The position numbers and the translations under genes are program-made. The notes under the pieces are model-generated. The model did not search any database and was not told the origin of the DNA. It saw only the letters and a list, made by a program, of their open reading frames with translations. DNA of 64,000 nucleotides, from assembly GCA_022072095.1 (NCBI GenBank), contig JAJVIJ010000014.1, positions 1 to 64,000 of the forward strand, read 5' to 3'. The first letter of the stretch is position 1. Each line of letters opens with the position of its first letter. Source of the DNA: Rhodocyclaceae bacterium. GTDB lineage: Bacteria > Pseudomonadota > Gammaproteobacteria > Burkholderiales > Rhodocyclaceae. Of this stretch, positions 29,162-38,392 are shown piece by piece.

Positions 29162-30865
29162 ATGATGAAAAATGAATTGGTGATTCGTGATGGTCTAATT
29201 GTGGACGGAACTGGTCAGCCTGGTTACCAAGGTGATATATCCATTCGCGACGGAAAACTTATTCAAGTTGGGGGAAAGGCAGCAAAAGGTCTCAAGGAAA
29301 TTAATGCATCGGGAGCAATTATTACGCCAGGCTTCGTGGATATACACACCCATTATGATGGACAGGTAACCTGGGATCCGATTCTCGCATCATCCTCGTT
29401 GCACGGTGTAACTACGGCAGTGATGGGAAACTGCGGTATTGGATTTGCTCCGGTTCGGGTACAAGACCGTGAGTGGCTCATCGGTTTAATGGAGGCGGTT
29501 GAGGATATTCCTGCTGATACGCTAAAGGCTGGGCTCCCGTGGGAATGGGAGTCCATTACCGAATACATGGCGTTCTTGGAAAAGCAAAGTCGTGTCATCG
29601 ATATTGGGGTTCAAGCAACCCACGCATCTATTCGGACCTATGTGATGGGAGAGAGGGGAGCTGCCAATGAGGCGGCCACCGAGGCCGACATTCGTCAAAT
29701 GGCTCAACTGGTTCGGGAAGCCATGTCTGGCGGAGCTTTAGGATTTACAAGTTCGCGCTCGACGCTTCAGCGTACAAATGAAGGAAAACATACGCCCGGA
29801 TATGGGATTCCGGTAGACGAGTTGTTTGCATTGGGTAGCGTTTTAGGACATATGAATAAGGGGGCTATTGGTTTAAACGTTGACTTTGAGGATATTGATA
29901 AAGAAATAGAATGGCTAAGACAATTGCGAAAAATTACAAATAGGCCTGTGTGGTTCCTGCTTGCCCAGTTCCCAGATGTTCCGGATAAATATAGGACAAT
30001 TCTCGACAGGATTGGGGAGGCTTCAAGACAAGGAGAGCCTTTAACGGCGCAAGTCGCGGGCAGGCCAGTAGGTTTTTTGCTGGGATTGGAGAGTACCAAG
30101 CACCCATTCGTTAGCAGGCCTAGTTATCGCGCCATTGCCAGCCTGCCGTTGAAAGAACGTGTGCAGCGATTGCATGATCCAAAGTTCAGGGAACAATTGC
30201 TTTCCGAAACCGTGCGGCACAATAGCGTAATAATGCGTTCGATAACCGAGCGATTTGATTTGATGTTTCGTCTTGGGGATCCTCCAGATTATGAACCGAG
30301 TAAAGAGAAAAGCATCGCTGCGATCGCCGCTTCACAGGGACGAAATCCCGCAGAAGTCGCATTAGACACACTACTAGAGCGTGATGGGCGTGAGTTACTT
30401 TTTATGCCGGGGGCCAATTACGCGCGAGGGGATTTTTCGGATATTGATGTCATGCTGAGTGATCCGAACACGGTTCTTGGCTTGTCAGATGCGGGAGCAC
30501 ATTGTGGTCTGGTATGCGACTCGTCCATGCCTACATTTATGCTAGCTCATTGGGCAAGAGATCGCTCGCGCGGCCCCAAGCGTAGTCTTGAAAGCGTAGT
30601 TGCCAGTCAAACGTCCAAGACTGCATCATTTATGGGGTTAGGAGACAGAGGAGTTCTCAAGCCGGGCTACAAGGCCGATATCAATGTTATTGATTTTCAG
30701 AAGCTAACATTGCGTGCACCGACTATGGATTACGATCTTCCCGCTGGTGGTCGTCGGCTGATGCAAAAATCTCAAGGGTACATATCCACTGTAGTGTCCG
30801 GTGTCGTCGTCGCAGAGAATGACCAACTGACAGGAGAGCGTCCTGGAAAGCTTATTAGGCAGTGA
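29162..30865 (+). CDS. N-acyl-D-amino-acid deacylase-like amidohydrolase
   Basis: The 567-residue protein is an amidohydrolase-superfamily enzyme of the D-aminoacylase group: metal-binding His62-x-His64 (VDIHTHYDGQ), GNCGIGFAPV, SSRSTLQRTNEGKHTPG and the metal-ligand Asp region LGLSDAGAHCG. It would hydrolyse an amide such as an N-acyl amino acid or a related ring. The GGGGTAT before the ATGs at 29162 and 29165 supports the start; the upstream TTG is unlikely. It closes the AT-rich gene set; the GC content jumps immediately after its stop. Confidence 0.85.
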   Translation: MMKNELVIRDGLIVDGTGQPGYQGDISIRDGKLIQVGGKAAKGLKEINASGAIITPGFVDIHTHYDGQVTWDPILASSSLHGVTTAVMGNCGIGFAPVRVQDREWLIGLMEAVEDIPADTLKAGLPWEWESITEYMAFLEKQSRVIDIGVQATHASIRTYVMGERGAANEAATEADIRQMAQLVREAMSGGALGFTSSRSTLQRTNEGKHTPGYGIPVDELFALGSVLGHMNKGAIGLNVDFEDIDKEIEWLRQLRKITNRPVWFLLAQFPDVPDKYRTILDRIGEASRQGEPLTAQVAGRPVGFLLGLESTKHPFVSRPSYRAIASLPLKERVQRLHDPKFREQLLSETVRHNSVIMRSITERFDLMFRLGDPPDYEPSKEKSIAAIAASQGRNPAEVALDTLLERDGRELLFMPGANYARGDFSDIDVMLSDPNTVLGLSDAGAHCGLVCDSSMPTFMLAHWARDRSRGPKRSLESVVASQTSKTASFMGLGDRGVLKPGYKADINVIDFQKLTLRAPTMDYDLPAGGRRLMQKSQGYISTVVSGVVVAENDQLTGERPGKLIRQ

Positions 30866-30927
30866 TTTTCATGTGATCGAACGCCTCGGACAATGTCCTT
30901 GTTGCGAGCGACACGAAACGCAAGACG

Positions 30928-31548
30928 CTACATCCCGAATGCGACGGATCGGGGGTGGCCGGCTCCGATTACCCCCTGCCGTACCCCACGAAGCGCGTGG
31001 GCATAGAGACCGAGCAGGCGCAACGCATGATCGATGCGTTCGTCGACCTCGGCCAGAGCGCGCTGTGTCGTGGCGATATCGCCCGCCTTGCAGCCGCGCA
31101 CGATGACATGTTCCGGGATCCAGCAGATGCGCGAATTCTTGTAGCTGCTCAGTCGCAGTTCGGCCACCGGATAGGCCCCGCCATGGGTGGCCGAAACGGC
31201 CACGATCAAGCCAGGCTTGTGGGCAAGCTCGTCGGACAAGTACAGAAACAGGTTCTTCACCGCCGCGGGTACCATGCCATGCCATTCCGGTACGACCGCG
31301 ACCAGCGCCTCGGCCGCCGCGAGCGTGCGGCTGATGGGCGCCCAAGCGGGAGACGAACCCGCGCCCTCCTCCGAGGACTCTCCCCAGAAGGGCAAGCGCG
31401 CGGCGGCCAAGTCGATCGCATCGACCCGGACGGCGGGTGCGATCGTCTGCAGGCGTCGGGTCAGCTGCTGCGCAACAAGGCTGGATGCGGAGCCGGCACG
31501 TTGGCTGCCGATCATCAACGCCCACATGGAACTGGAGACCTCGTTCAT
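30928..31548 (-). CDS. NAD(P)H-dependent FMN reductase
   Basis: This 206-residue flavodoxin-like reductase (MIGSQRAGSASSLVAQQL at the start, VPEWHGMVPAAVKNLFLYLS and SATHGGAYPVAELR in the middle) belongs to the NADPH-dependent FMN reductase family. It is the last gene of the minus-strand operon, directly after the flavin-dependent monooxygenase, and would supply it with reduced FMN as the second component. No membrane segment is visible. Confidence 0.88.
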   Translation of the reverse strand: MNEVSSSMWALMIGSQRAGSASSLVAQQLTRRLQTIAPAVRVDAIDLAAARLPFWGESSEEGAGSSPAWAPISRTLAAAEALVAVVPEWHGMVPAAVKNLFLYLSDELAHKPGLIVAVSATHGGAYPVAELRLSSYKNSRICWIPEHVIVRGCKAGDIATTQRALAEVDERIDHALRLLGLYAHALRGVRQGVIGAGHPRSVAFGM

Positions 31549-31584
31549 GTCGAGACGCCGCGGCGAAAAAGGTTTAGTCGGGAT

Positions 31585-32931
31585 TCACGCAGGCAGAGGA
31601 ATGCCGAGGTTCTCGCGCAGCGTGTCGCCCTCGTACTCGGTACGGAACAGGCCCCGCTTCTGCAGTTCGGGCACGACCAGCCGGACGAAATCCTCATAAG
31701 TGCCCGGCACATGCGTGGCCGCCAGCACGAAGCCATCGCAGGCGCGGCCGACGAACCACTCTTCCATGATGTCGGCGACTTCTTTCGGCGTGCCGACGAA
31801 CAGCGGCATCTCGTGGATGGTGCCCCGCCCCGAATACTGTACGAAATCACGCGTGGTCGGGTGCGGATTGCCGCTCAGTTTGACGACGCGATCGCGGATG
31901 GCCTGCAGGCCGCTGATCGATGCCATGTCGGCATCCGTGAAGGGCTCATCCATCGGGTGCAGGCTGAAATCATGATTCAGCACCTCGGACAGCAACGACA
32001 AGGTGTCGAAGGGCTTGGCAAGCTTTTCGATAAGTGCGGCCTTGTCCTCGGCGATCGTGCGCGTTTCGCCGGTGACCGCATACATGCAGGTCGACACGCA
32101 GACCTCGTCGGGATTGCGGCCGGTTTCCCCGATCACGCTCTTGAATTCCGCGTAGCTGCGTTTTGCGAAGTCGAAATTCGGATAGAGCACGAAGATCAAG
32201 TCGCCCCAACGCGCGGCGAAACGCTGGCCACGGCCGCTCTGGCCCGCCTGGATCAGGATGGGGCGGCCCTGTGGCGTCGGCGGGACCGTGAACGGCCCAC
32301 GTGACCGGAACCATGGCCCCGCGTGGTCGAGTCGATGCACCTTGTCGGGGTTGGCGAATACTCCGTTTGCCTTGTCGAGCACGATCGCGTCCGGCTCCCA
32401 GGTCTTCCAGTGCCCGAGGACGACCTCCATGAACTCGTCGGCACGGTCATAGCGGGTATCGTGATCCAGATGGCTGTCGTGGCCGAAGTTCGCCGCCTCG
32501 GAATCGTTCAGCGATGTGACGATATTCCATGCCGCCCGCCCGCCGATCATGTGATCCAGCGTCGCGAAGGCGCGCGCGACATGGTAGGGCTCGTGATATG
32601 TCGTCGAATAGGTGCCGCCTATGCCCAGATGGCGTGTAGCGAGGCCCATCGCGGTCATCAGCGGAATCAGGTCGAGCTTGACCACGCGCACGCCGTGGCG
32701 GACGGACTCACGATAATCGCGCTGGTAGACGTCGGGCATGGCCAGGCGATCATCGAAGAAAGCGAGATGAAACTTCCCCGATTCCAGTATCTGCGCGATG
32801 CGCTGGTAGTACGCCGGGGTCAGGAAATCCGACACCGCAGCCGGATGTCGCCATGATGCCGGATAGTTGGAGCAGTTTTGCGCCTGCATGAAGCCGACCA
32901 GCTTCATTTTTCGATTGGAGGCCGCACTCAT
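31585..32931 (-). CDS. FMN-dependent monooxygenase (NtaA/SnaA/DszA/SoxA family)
   Basis: The 448-residue protein is a bacterial-luciferase-like monooxygenase of the NtaA/DszA group: GGTYSTTYHEPYHVARAFATLDHMIGGRAAWNIVTS-type core near residues 100-135 and FTVPPTPQGRPILIQAGQSGRGQRFAARWGD near 215. These enzymes use reduced FMN and O2 to cleave C-N or C-S bonds (nitrilotriacetate, sulfones, related xenobiotics). The start at 32931 follows GAGGGGACAGAA and overlaps the dctP stop by four bases. The reductase gene follows. Confidence 0.9.
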   Translation of the reverse strand: MSAASNRKMKLVGFMQAQNCSNYPASWRHPAAVSDFLTPAYYQRIAQILESGKFHLAFFDDRLAMPDVYQRDYRESVRHGVRVVKLDLIPLMTAMGLATRHLGIGGTYSTTYHEPYHVARAFATLDHMIGGRAAWNIVTSLNDSEAANFGHDSHLDHDTRYDRADEFMEVVLGHWKTWEPDAIVLDKANGVFANPDKVHRLDHAGPWFRSRGPFTVPPTPQGRPILIQAGQSGRGQRFAARWGDLIFVLYPNFDFAKRSYAEFKSVIGETGRNPDEVCVSTCMYAVTGETRTIAEDKAALIEKLAKPFDTLSLLSEVLNHDFSLHPMDEPFTDADMASISGLQAIRDRVVKLSGNPHPTTRDFVQYSGRGTIHEMPLFVGTPKEVADIMEEWFVGRACDGFVLAATHVPGTYEDFVRLVVPELQKRGLFRTEYEGDTLRENLGIPLPA

Positions 32932-33935
32932 TTCTGTCCCCTCATGATCGCCGAGTAGCGCTTGTACTCGTCGGGGTACTTGCCGATGAATTCGCCATTC
33001 GCCTTTTCGGCAAATTTGCGCAGCTCGGCCAGTGCGGGTTCGGGCAGCGTGCCGTACTTGCCCCCTTTCTTGACCATTTCGTCGATGGTGGCCTGGTCGG
33101 CCGCGATCGCCTCGCGCCACTGTCGCTCGTTCAGTGCGGCCACGGCACCGAGAATGGCTTCGCGATCGCGGGCTTCCAGTTTGTCCATCCAGGCGCGATC
33201 GACCACCACCGAGTAATGCGCGATCAGCATGTCCGGAATGCGCGTGACGCTGACTTTAGGCCCGAACTGCTGCCACACGCCCGGCGACGTGATCGCACCA
33301 TCGATCACGCCTTGCAGCATGGCGGGCACGATCTCGCTTGCGGGCATGGTGACGTAGCTCAATCCGAGCAACTTGCTGAATTCGCGCATCACCGCCCCGC
33401 CCGGAATGCGCGCCTTCATGCCGCGGAAGTCTCCGGCCGACGTCAGCGGTGGCCGGTTGCTCATCATCGCAATTTCGGTGGTGCGATACAGCGCAAGCAC
33501 CCTCATGCCCTTTTTCTCGATGAGCGAGGACAGGAAATCCTTCAGCGGCTCGCGCACGGCGGCGTTCTGCATGTCCCGGTCGCGCAAGCCGAAAAGCAGG
33601 TTCGCGACACCATAGCGAGGCTCGATGGCTTCCAGCCAGAGGCTCGCGGGCCAAGCCATGTGCACCGAGCCGGTGCCCATGGCATTGACCGCGCCCTTGT
33701 CGTCGAACAGCTGCGCCGAATGGAACAAGGCCGGCTTGATGCGGCCGGCGCTGCGCTTGGCGATGTCGGCCGCGAGCGCATCCATTTGCTTGGTCTTCCA
33801 ATGCGTGGGCGCCAGTTCCGAGGTGATGATCATTTCCGTGACGGCGTGGGCGGCGGGCACGGACAGCGCGCCGAAACCGGCCAGAACCAGCGAGCGCAGC
33901 AGGCGAGTGCAACAGCTTCGGTCAATCATTGTCAT
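32928..33935 (-). CDS. dctP: TRAP transporter solute-binding protein DctP
   Basis: A 335-residue periplasmic receptor with a signal peptide (hydrophobic 13-30, cleavage after AHA). DctP signatures include the Arg that grips the carboxylate (FRGMKARIPGG), VLALYRTTEIAMMSNRPP and the ILGAVAALNERQWRE helix. It feeds the DctQM permease encoded just upstream on the minus strand. The stop overlaps the monooxygenase start, placing transport and oxidation of the ligand in one transcript. Confidence 0.92.
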   Translation of the reverse strand: MTMIDRSCCTRLLRSLVLAGFGALSVPAAHAVTEMIITSELAPTHWKTKQMDALAADIAKRSAGRIKPALFHSAQLFDDKGAVNAMGTGSVHMAWPASLWLEAIEPRYGVANLLFGLRDRDMQNAAVREPLKDFLSSLIEKKGMRVLALYRTTEIAMMSNRPPLTSAGDFRGMKARIPGGAVMREFSKLLGLSYVTMPASEIVPAMLQGVIDGAITSPGVWQQFGPKVSVTRIPDMLIAHYSVVVDRAWMDKLEARDREAILGAVAALNERQWREAIAADQATIDEMVKKGGKYGTLPEPALAELRKFAEKANGEFIGKYPDEYKRYSAIMRGQK

Positions 33936-33983
33936 GGGTGTCTCCTCTGTTGGCGTTGCGGTGCATGTGCAGCCTGACGCAGG

Positions 33984-35264
33984 TCACTTCGTCAGCCCGA
34001 CCAGATAGAGCGAAAGCTCCGGGATCAGGGTGATCAGCGCGAGACCGGCGAGCCGTATCCCGTAGAAGGGCAAGACCGCGCGGCTCGTTTCCTCGACGCG
34101 CAGGCGCGCGATGCGGCTCATCACGAAGACATTGAGCCCGACCGGCGGTGTCAGCGTCGCGATCTCGATGTTGGCGGTCATGATCACGGCGAAGTGAATG
34201 GGATCGACCCCGACTGCCTTTGCGATCGGGAACAGGATGGGAGCCGAGATCAGGATCATCGACAGGCCGTCGAACACCGTGCCGAGAACGAGCAGCAGCA
34301 CATTCACGAACAGCAGAAATGCCAGCGGCGAGGGGTCGATACGATTGGTGATCTCGAGGATGTCCCGAGCCAGACCCAGACGCGTGAGCACGAAGGTCAG
34401 CAGGCTTGCGCTCACCAGCAGCATGAAGATCATCGCCGTCTGCAACACCGTCTCCCGGGCGCAACCGCAGATGTCGCGGAAGCCGACGTTGCGATAGATC
34501 AGGCCGACCAGCACGGCGGCGTACAGTGCCGCGACCGCGGCGACTTCGGTCGGCGTGAACAATCCGGCGTAGATGGTGCCGATGATCACCACCGGCATCG
34601 CCAGCGCGGCCAGCGCTGGCGGCAGGCGCCTGCCGAATTCGCGCACATCGATGGGCTGTGGTGGCAGCCCGTACTGATGGCGATGGGCCATCCACAAGGT
34701 CGCGACGCCGAGCAACAGCGATTCGACCAGGCCGGGAACGATCCCGGCCACGAATAGATCGACGATCGACAACTCCATCAACGAGCCGATCAGGATGAAG
34801 CTCAGCGAGGGCGGGATCATCAGGCCCACGGTGCTGGCGACAGCGGTCAGCGCCGCGACGAAGCGTTTCGGGTAGCCCTGGGCCGGCAAGGTCGTCATCA
34901 GCGAAGGGCCGAGCGCCACCGCGCCGGCTATGCTGGAACCGTTGACCGCAGCAAAGAACACGCCGCCGATGATCGCGGTCAGCGCCATCGCGCCACGTAC
35001 CGGGCGCACCAGCGTTTCCACCAAGGCGATGATGCGCGCCGCGACATCGCCCTTGGTCACCACCGTACCGGCAAAGATGAACAGCGGGATGGCCAATAGC
35101 ACATACTTGTCGATCGCGCCGATCGCGACGTCCGCAAGGACGGCGGCCGGTATCGCGGGGTGAAACGCGATCAGCATGGCCGAGACCAGACCCAGCGCCA
35201 CCGCGATCTGCACCCCGCAGGACAACAGGATCAGCAGCAGCACGAGCGCGATCAGCGTCGCCAT
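33984..35264 (-). CDS. dctM: TRAP transporter large permease DctM
   Basis: The 426-residue integral membrane protein has about twelve helices and the DctM features LLAIPLFIFAGTVV, GSSIAGAVALGPSLM, PPSLSFILIGSLMELSI and TPPVGLNVFVMSRIA. It forms the sodium-coupled transport subunit. The start at 35264 overlaps the dctQ stop by one base; upstream in-frame codons are shadow. dctP follows after 48 bases. Confidence 0.92.
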   Translation of the reverse strand: MATLIALVLLLILLSCGVQIAVALGLVSAMLIAFHPAIPAAVLADVAIGAIDKYVLLAIPLFIFAGTVVTKGDVAARIIALVETLVRPVRGAMALTAIIGGVFFAAVNGSSIAGAVALGPSLMTTLPAQGYPKRFVAALTAVASTVGLMIPPSLSFILIGSLMELSIVDLFVAGIVPGLVESLLLGVATLWMAHRHQYGLPPQPIDVREFGRRLPPALAALAMPVVIIGTIYAGLFTPTEVAAVAALYAAVLVGLIYRNVGFRDICGCARETVLQTAMIFMLLVSASLLTFVLTRLGLARDILEITNRIDPSPLAFLLFVNVLLLVLGTVFDGLSMILISAPILFPIAKAVGVDPIHFAVIMTANIEIATLTPPVGLNVFVMSRIARLRVEETSRAVLPFYGIRLAGLALITLIPELSLYLVGLTK

Positions 35265-35809
35265 TACAGCAGCTCGCCGTCGCTCTGTTCGAACGGATGT
35301 GCGCCCGCGAGCGAGCGCCGCAAGGCGCCGATGAAATAGATCAGCAGCGCACAGGCACCGATCGGCAGCAGCAGTCCGATCAGCCAGACCGGTGTTTCGA
35401 GAGACGACTCGGTGACCGTGCCCAGGCGATGCAGGCGCAGCACGCGCGCGATGCCGGTCACCAGCAGCGTCAGGCTGAAGGCGACCCCGCACAGCGCGCC
35501 GAGCCGATCGAAAATTCTGCGTGCACGCGGGGAAAGCCGATCGACAAACATGCCCGAACGAATGAAATGGGCATGACGGTGCGCACAGCCCATGGACAGG
35601 AAGAACGCGAACAACATCGCTTCGCGCGAGACCTCGTCGGCCCAGCCCATGCTCACGTCGAACGCGGACCGGGCGATCATTTCCACGAGCATGATCGCCC
35701 CGCACACGATCAGGGCCAGTGTCGACAGATTGAGCAGCACGACATCCTCGAAGCGCGCCCAGCCTGAGCGTCCTTGCGCGCTGCTTGGCGTCATCGCCGG
35801 ATCGGCCAT
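35264..35809 (-). CDS. dctQ: TRAP transporter small permease DctQ
   Basis: This 181-residue protein has four membrane helices (about 24-47, 62-78, 104-126, 140-163) and the DctQ pattern WADEVSREAMLFAFFLSMGCAHRHAHFIRSGM. It is the small permease subunit that partners DctM. It begins one base before the CoA-transferase stop region and runs straight into dctM. Confidence 0.92.
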   Translation of the reverse strand: MADPAMTPSSAQGRSGWARFEDVVLLNLSTLALIVCGAIMLVEMIARSAFDVSMGWADEVSREAMLFAFFLSMGCAHRHAHFIRSGMFVDRLSPRARRIFDRLGALCGVAFSLTLLVTGIARVLRLHRLGTVTESSLETPVWLIGLLLPIGACALLIYFIGALRRSLAGAHPFEQSDGELL

Positions 35810-35810
35810 C

Positions 35811-37010
35811 TCAGATCACGTTGTCCGCGCGCAGCTGGGCGATATCCTCGGTGCTCAGACCGAGCAGCTCCCGATACACCTCTTCCGTATGCTCGCCGAG
35901 TGCCGGCCCGACCCAGGCGACCTCGCCGGGCGTCTCCGACAGCCGCGGCACCACATTCGGCAGTACGAAGCCCGGCACACGGCCGCCCGCCATGCGCAGG
36001 ATGTTCGCGCGCTCGGCGTAATGCGGGTCTTCGAAGATGTCCTTGATGCTGTAGATCAGGCTGCAAGGCACACTTTTTTCTTCACAGATGCGCAGCACCT
36101 CGTCGGCCGGCAGGCTGCGCGTCCAATCGGAAACGAGCTGGTTCACCTCCTCGCGACGCGCGAGCCTTGCAGCCATCACGCTATAGCGCGGATCCGAGCA
36201 CAACGCGGGCGCACCCATGGCATCGGCGAGCCGATAGAACATCTTGTCATTGGAACAGGCGATCGCGACCCACTTGCCATCCTGTGTCTCGTAATGGCTG
36301 TGCGGAACGATGTTGATCGTGTCGGCCCCCAGGCGTTCACGTATGAAGCCCTTGCGGTCGTACGCTGGCGCGATCTCGTCCAGAAACCGGAAAATCGATT
36401 CGTACAGGCCGATATCGATATATTGGCCGCGGCCGCTGCGGTCGCGCTCGCGCAAGGCCATCAGCGCGCCCAGCGCCGCCCACACGCCGGACATGTAATC
36501 GGCGAGCGATGTGGACCCGGGCATCACCGGCGGGCGCCCCGGCTCGCCGGCGAGATACACCAAGCCGCTGAAGGCATGCGCGACACGTGCGAAGCCGGGG
36601 CGCGAGCGGTATGGGCCGGTCTGGCCGTAACCGCTGATGCGCACCATGATCACGCGCGGATTGGCGGCCTTGATCTGTTCGTAACCCAGCCCCCAGCCTT
36701 CGAGGATGCCGGGCCGGAAATTCTCGATGACGATATCCGACTGCGCGACGAGCTTGAGCAGGATCTCGACCCCCCTGGGCTTGCGCAGATCGAGCGTGAC
36801 GCACTTCTTGTTGCGCGATTCGCTCAACCAGACCATGGTGTCGCCAACCTCGGTCATGGTACCGAAGCGGCGCAGCGGATCGCCCTCGCCGGGTTCCTCG
36901 ATCTTGATGACCTCGGCGCCGAACTCGGCCATCACCGTGCCGCAAAATGGCCCCGCCAGAAAGCTGCCGATGTCCAGCACGCGAATCCCGCGCAATGGCC
37001 CCTGTGTCAA
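35811..37010 (-). CDS. CaiB/BaiF-family CoA-transferase (GC-rich copy)
   Basis: A 399-residue class III CoA-transferase with catalytic Asp171 in SLADYMSGVWA and the usual IDIGSFLAGPFCG-type opening and ENFRPGILEGWGLGY. It begins at TTG with an AAGGAGATCC ribosome site six bases upstream. It is closely similar along its whole length to the AT-rich protein at 25903-27111. In the operon it lies between a CoA-ester lyase and the TRAP transporter, so it likely activates the imported acid with CoA, succinyl-CoA being the usual donor. Confidence 0.92.
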   Translation of the reverse strand: MTQGPLRGIRVLDIGSFLAGPFCGTVMAEFGAEVIKIEEPGEGDPLRRFGTMTEVGDTMVWLSESRNKKCVTLDLRKPRGVEILLKLVAQSDIVIENFRPGILEGWGLGYEQIKAANPRVIMVRISGYGQTGPYRSRPGFARVAHAFSGLVYLAGEPGRPPVMPGSTSLADYMSGVWAALGALMALRERDRSGRGQYIDIGLYESIFRFLDEIAPAYDRKGFIRERLGADTINIVPHSHYETQDGKWVAIACSNDKMFYRLADAMGAPALCSDPRYSVMAARLARREEVNQLVSDWTRSLPADEVLRICEEKSVPCSLIYSIKDIFEDPHYAERANILRMAGGRVPGFVLPNVVPRLSETPGEVAWVGPALGEHTEEVYRELLGLSTEDIAQLRADNVI

Positions 37011-37091
37011 TTGGATCTCCTTCGGAATCGATCGGGCCGAGCGGCCCGGTGAAGCGCGCGCTGCATACGAGCGAATCTACGAACGCTTCCT

Positions 37092-38066
37092 TCAGCCGCG
37101 TTCGTTGATCAGTTGCATGCGTCGCGTGATGCGGTCGGCGAGCTTCAGCATCGCCATGTCTACGAGCTTGCCGTCGACACTGACGGCGCCGACGCCGCGC
37201 GCCTGCGCGTCGGCCACGGCATCGATCATCTTCCGTGCGCTCGCGATGACTTCGGCGCTGGGCGTGAACACCTCGTTGGCGATCGGCGCCTGAGACGGAT
37301 GAATGGCCCACTTGCCTTCGAAACCGAGCGCCAGCCCGCGCAGCGCCGCATTGCGGTAGCCCTCGGGATCGCCGATATCCACGTAGGGGCCGTCTATCGG
37401 ACGCAAGCCGTAGGCGCGACAGGCATTGGCGATGCGCGCCTTGGCGAAATGCCAGTGATCGTTCCAGTGCAGCGCCCGCCCGCCCGATTCGTCCGCATCG
37501 CCGAGCACCCGATAATTCGGCGAGGGCGCGCCGATCCTGGCATCGAATATGCCCATCGAGATCGAATAGTCGCCCACGCCGAAAATCATCGCCTCCAGCC
37601 GCGGCGATGACGCTGCAATATCCTCGGCGTTGGCGACGCCCATCGCCGTTTCGATCAATACCTCGATACCGATGCGCTTGCCGTCGCCCCGGTTCTGCTC
37701 GACCGAGGCAAGGATGGTTTCGACGAAGCGCACATCGAATGCCGAACCGGCCTTGGGCAACAGAATCATGTCCAGGCGCGGGCAGGCTTCGGCGACGTCG
37801 ACGATGTCGTGCAGGGCCCAGGGCGTGTCCAGGCCATTGACGCGCACTGCGACGGTCTTGTTGCCCCAGTCGATCTCGTTGAGCCCGGCAATGGCGAGCG
37901 CGCGCGCCTTGAGCTTCAATTCCGGCGGCACCGCGTCTTCCAGGTCGAGGAAGATCGTATCCGCCGGCCCCCTGGCGGCCTTCTCGAGGAAGTCTTCGCG
38001 TATGGCCGGGACCGCCAGCTCCGAACGCTGCAAACGGACCGGGCGATCCGGCGTGATCGCCGTCAT
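37092..38066 (-). CDS. HpcH/HpaI-type CoA-ester lyase (malyl/citramalyl-CoA lyase-like)
   Basis: The 324 residues form the CitE/Mcl-type barrel: LAVPAIREDFLEKAARGPADTIFLDLEDAVPP near residue 16 carrying metal-binding acids, IEVLIETAMGVANAEDIA near 155 and FEGKWAIHPSQ near 260. Family members cleave (S)-malyl-, citramalyl- or beta-methylmalyl-CoA into acetyl-CoA plus a 2-oxo acid. As first gene of the operon with a CoA-transferase behind it, it fits CoA activation then aldol cleavage of a hydroxy-diacid. The start at 38066 has no strong ribosome site. Confidence 0.85.
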   Translation of the reverse strand: MTAITPDRPVRLQRSELAVPAIREDFLEKAARGPADTIFLDLEDAVPPELKLKARALAIAGLNEIDWGNKTVAVRVNGLDTPWALHDIVDVAEACPRLDMILLPKAGSAFDVRFVETILASVEQNRGDGKRIGIEVLIETAMGVANAEDIAASSPRLEAMIFGVGDYSISMGIFDARIGAPSPNYRVLGDADESGGRALHWNDHWHFAKARIANACRAYGLRPIDGPYVDIGDPEGYRNAALRGLALGFEGKWAIHPSQAPIANEVFTPSAEVIASARKMIDAVADAQARGVGAVSVDGKLVDMAMLKLADRITRRMQLINERG

Positions 38067-38392
38067 GGGGTTGTCTCTGCTGTCAAGGTTGGTCTCCTCC
38101 ACCTCTATTGTTTGCGTCTGGTCTTGCCTGCGTTCGCACAGCTTCGCAAGCAAGCCATCCCTATCTGATATGGGCCCGTCGCTCAGGGATAGGCATACGG
38201 GCCGCAAGTGGATGGCGTGAAGCATAGCCGGGCGTCGATCGGACAACAAACAAATTTATCTGGACGATTAATCTGAAAAAATGATCAAATGGGCTGGCGA
38301 CAGCGCCACGAAGCGTGTTCCGCTCCTCTCCTCGGCTTTGGTGACTGGCGCGCCGAAGGCTTGCTGCAGACTTGATGGGACCGAGTGCGCAC
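38067..38392. promoter_or_regulatory. Divergent control region between the lyase operon and the LysR gene
   Basis: No gene lies in these 326 bases. The AT-rich core at about 38242-38290 contains interrupted dyads of the T-N11-A type expected for a LysR regulator, including ATTTATCTGGACGATTAAT at about 38253-38271. Both the minus-strand operon and the plus-strand regulator gene probably start here. Confidence 0.4.
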
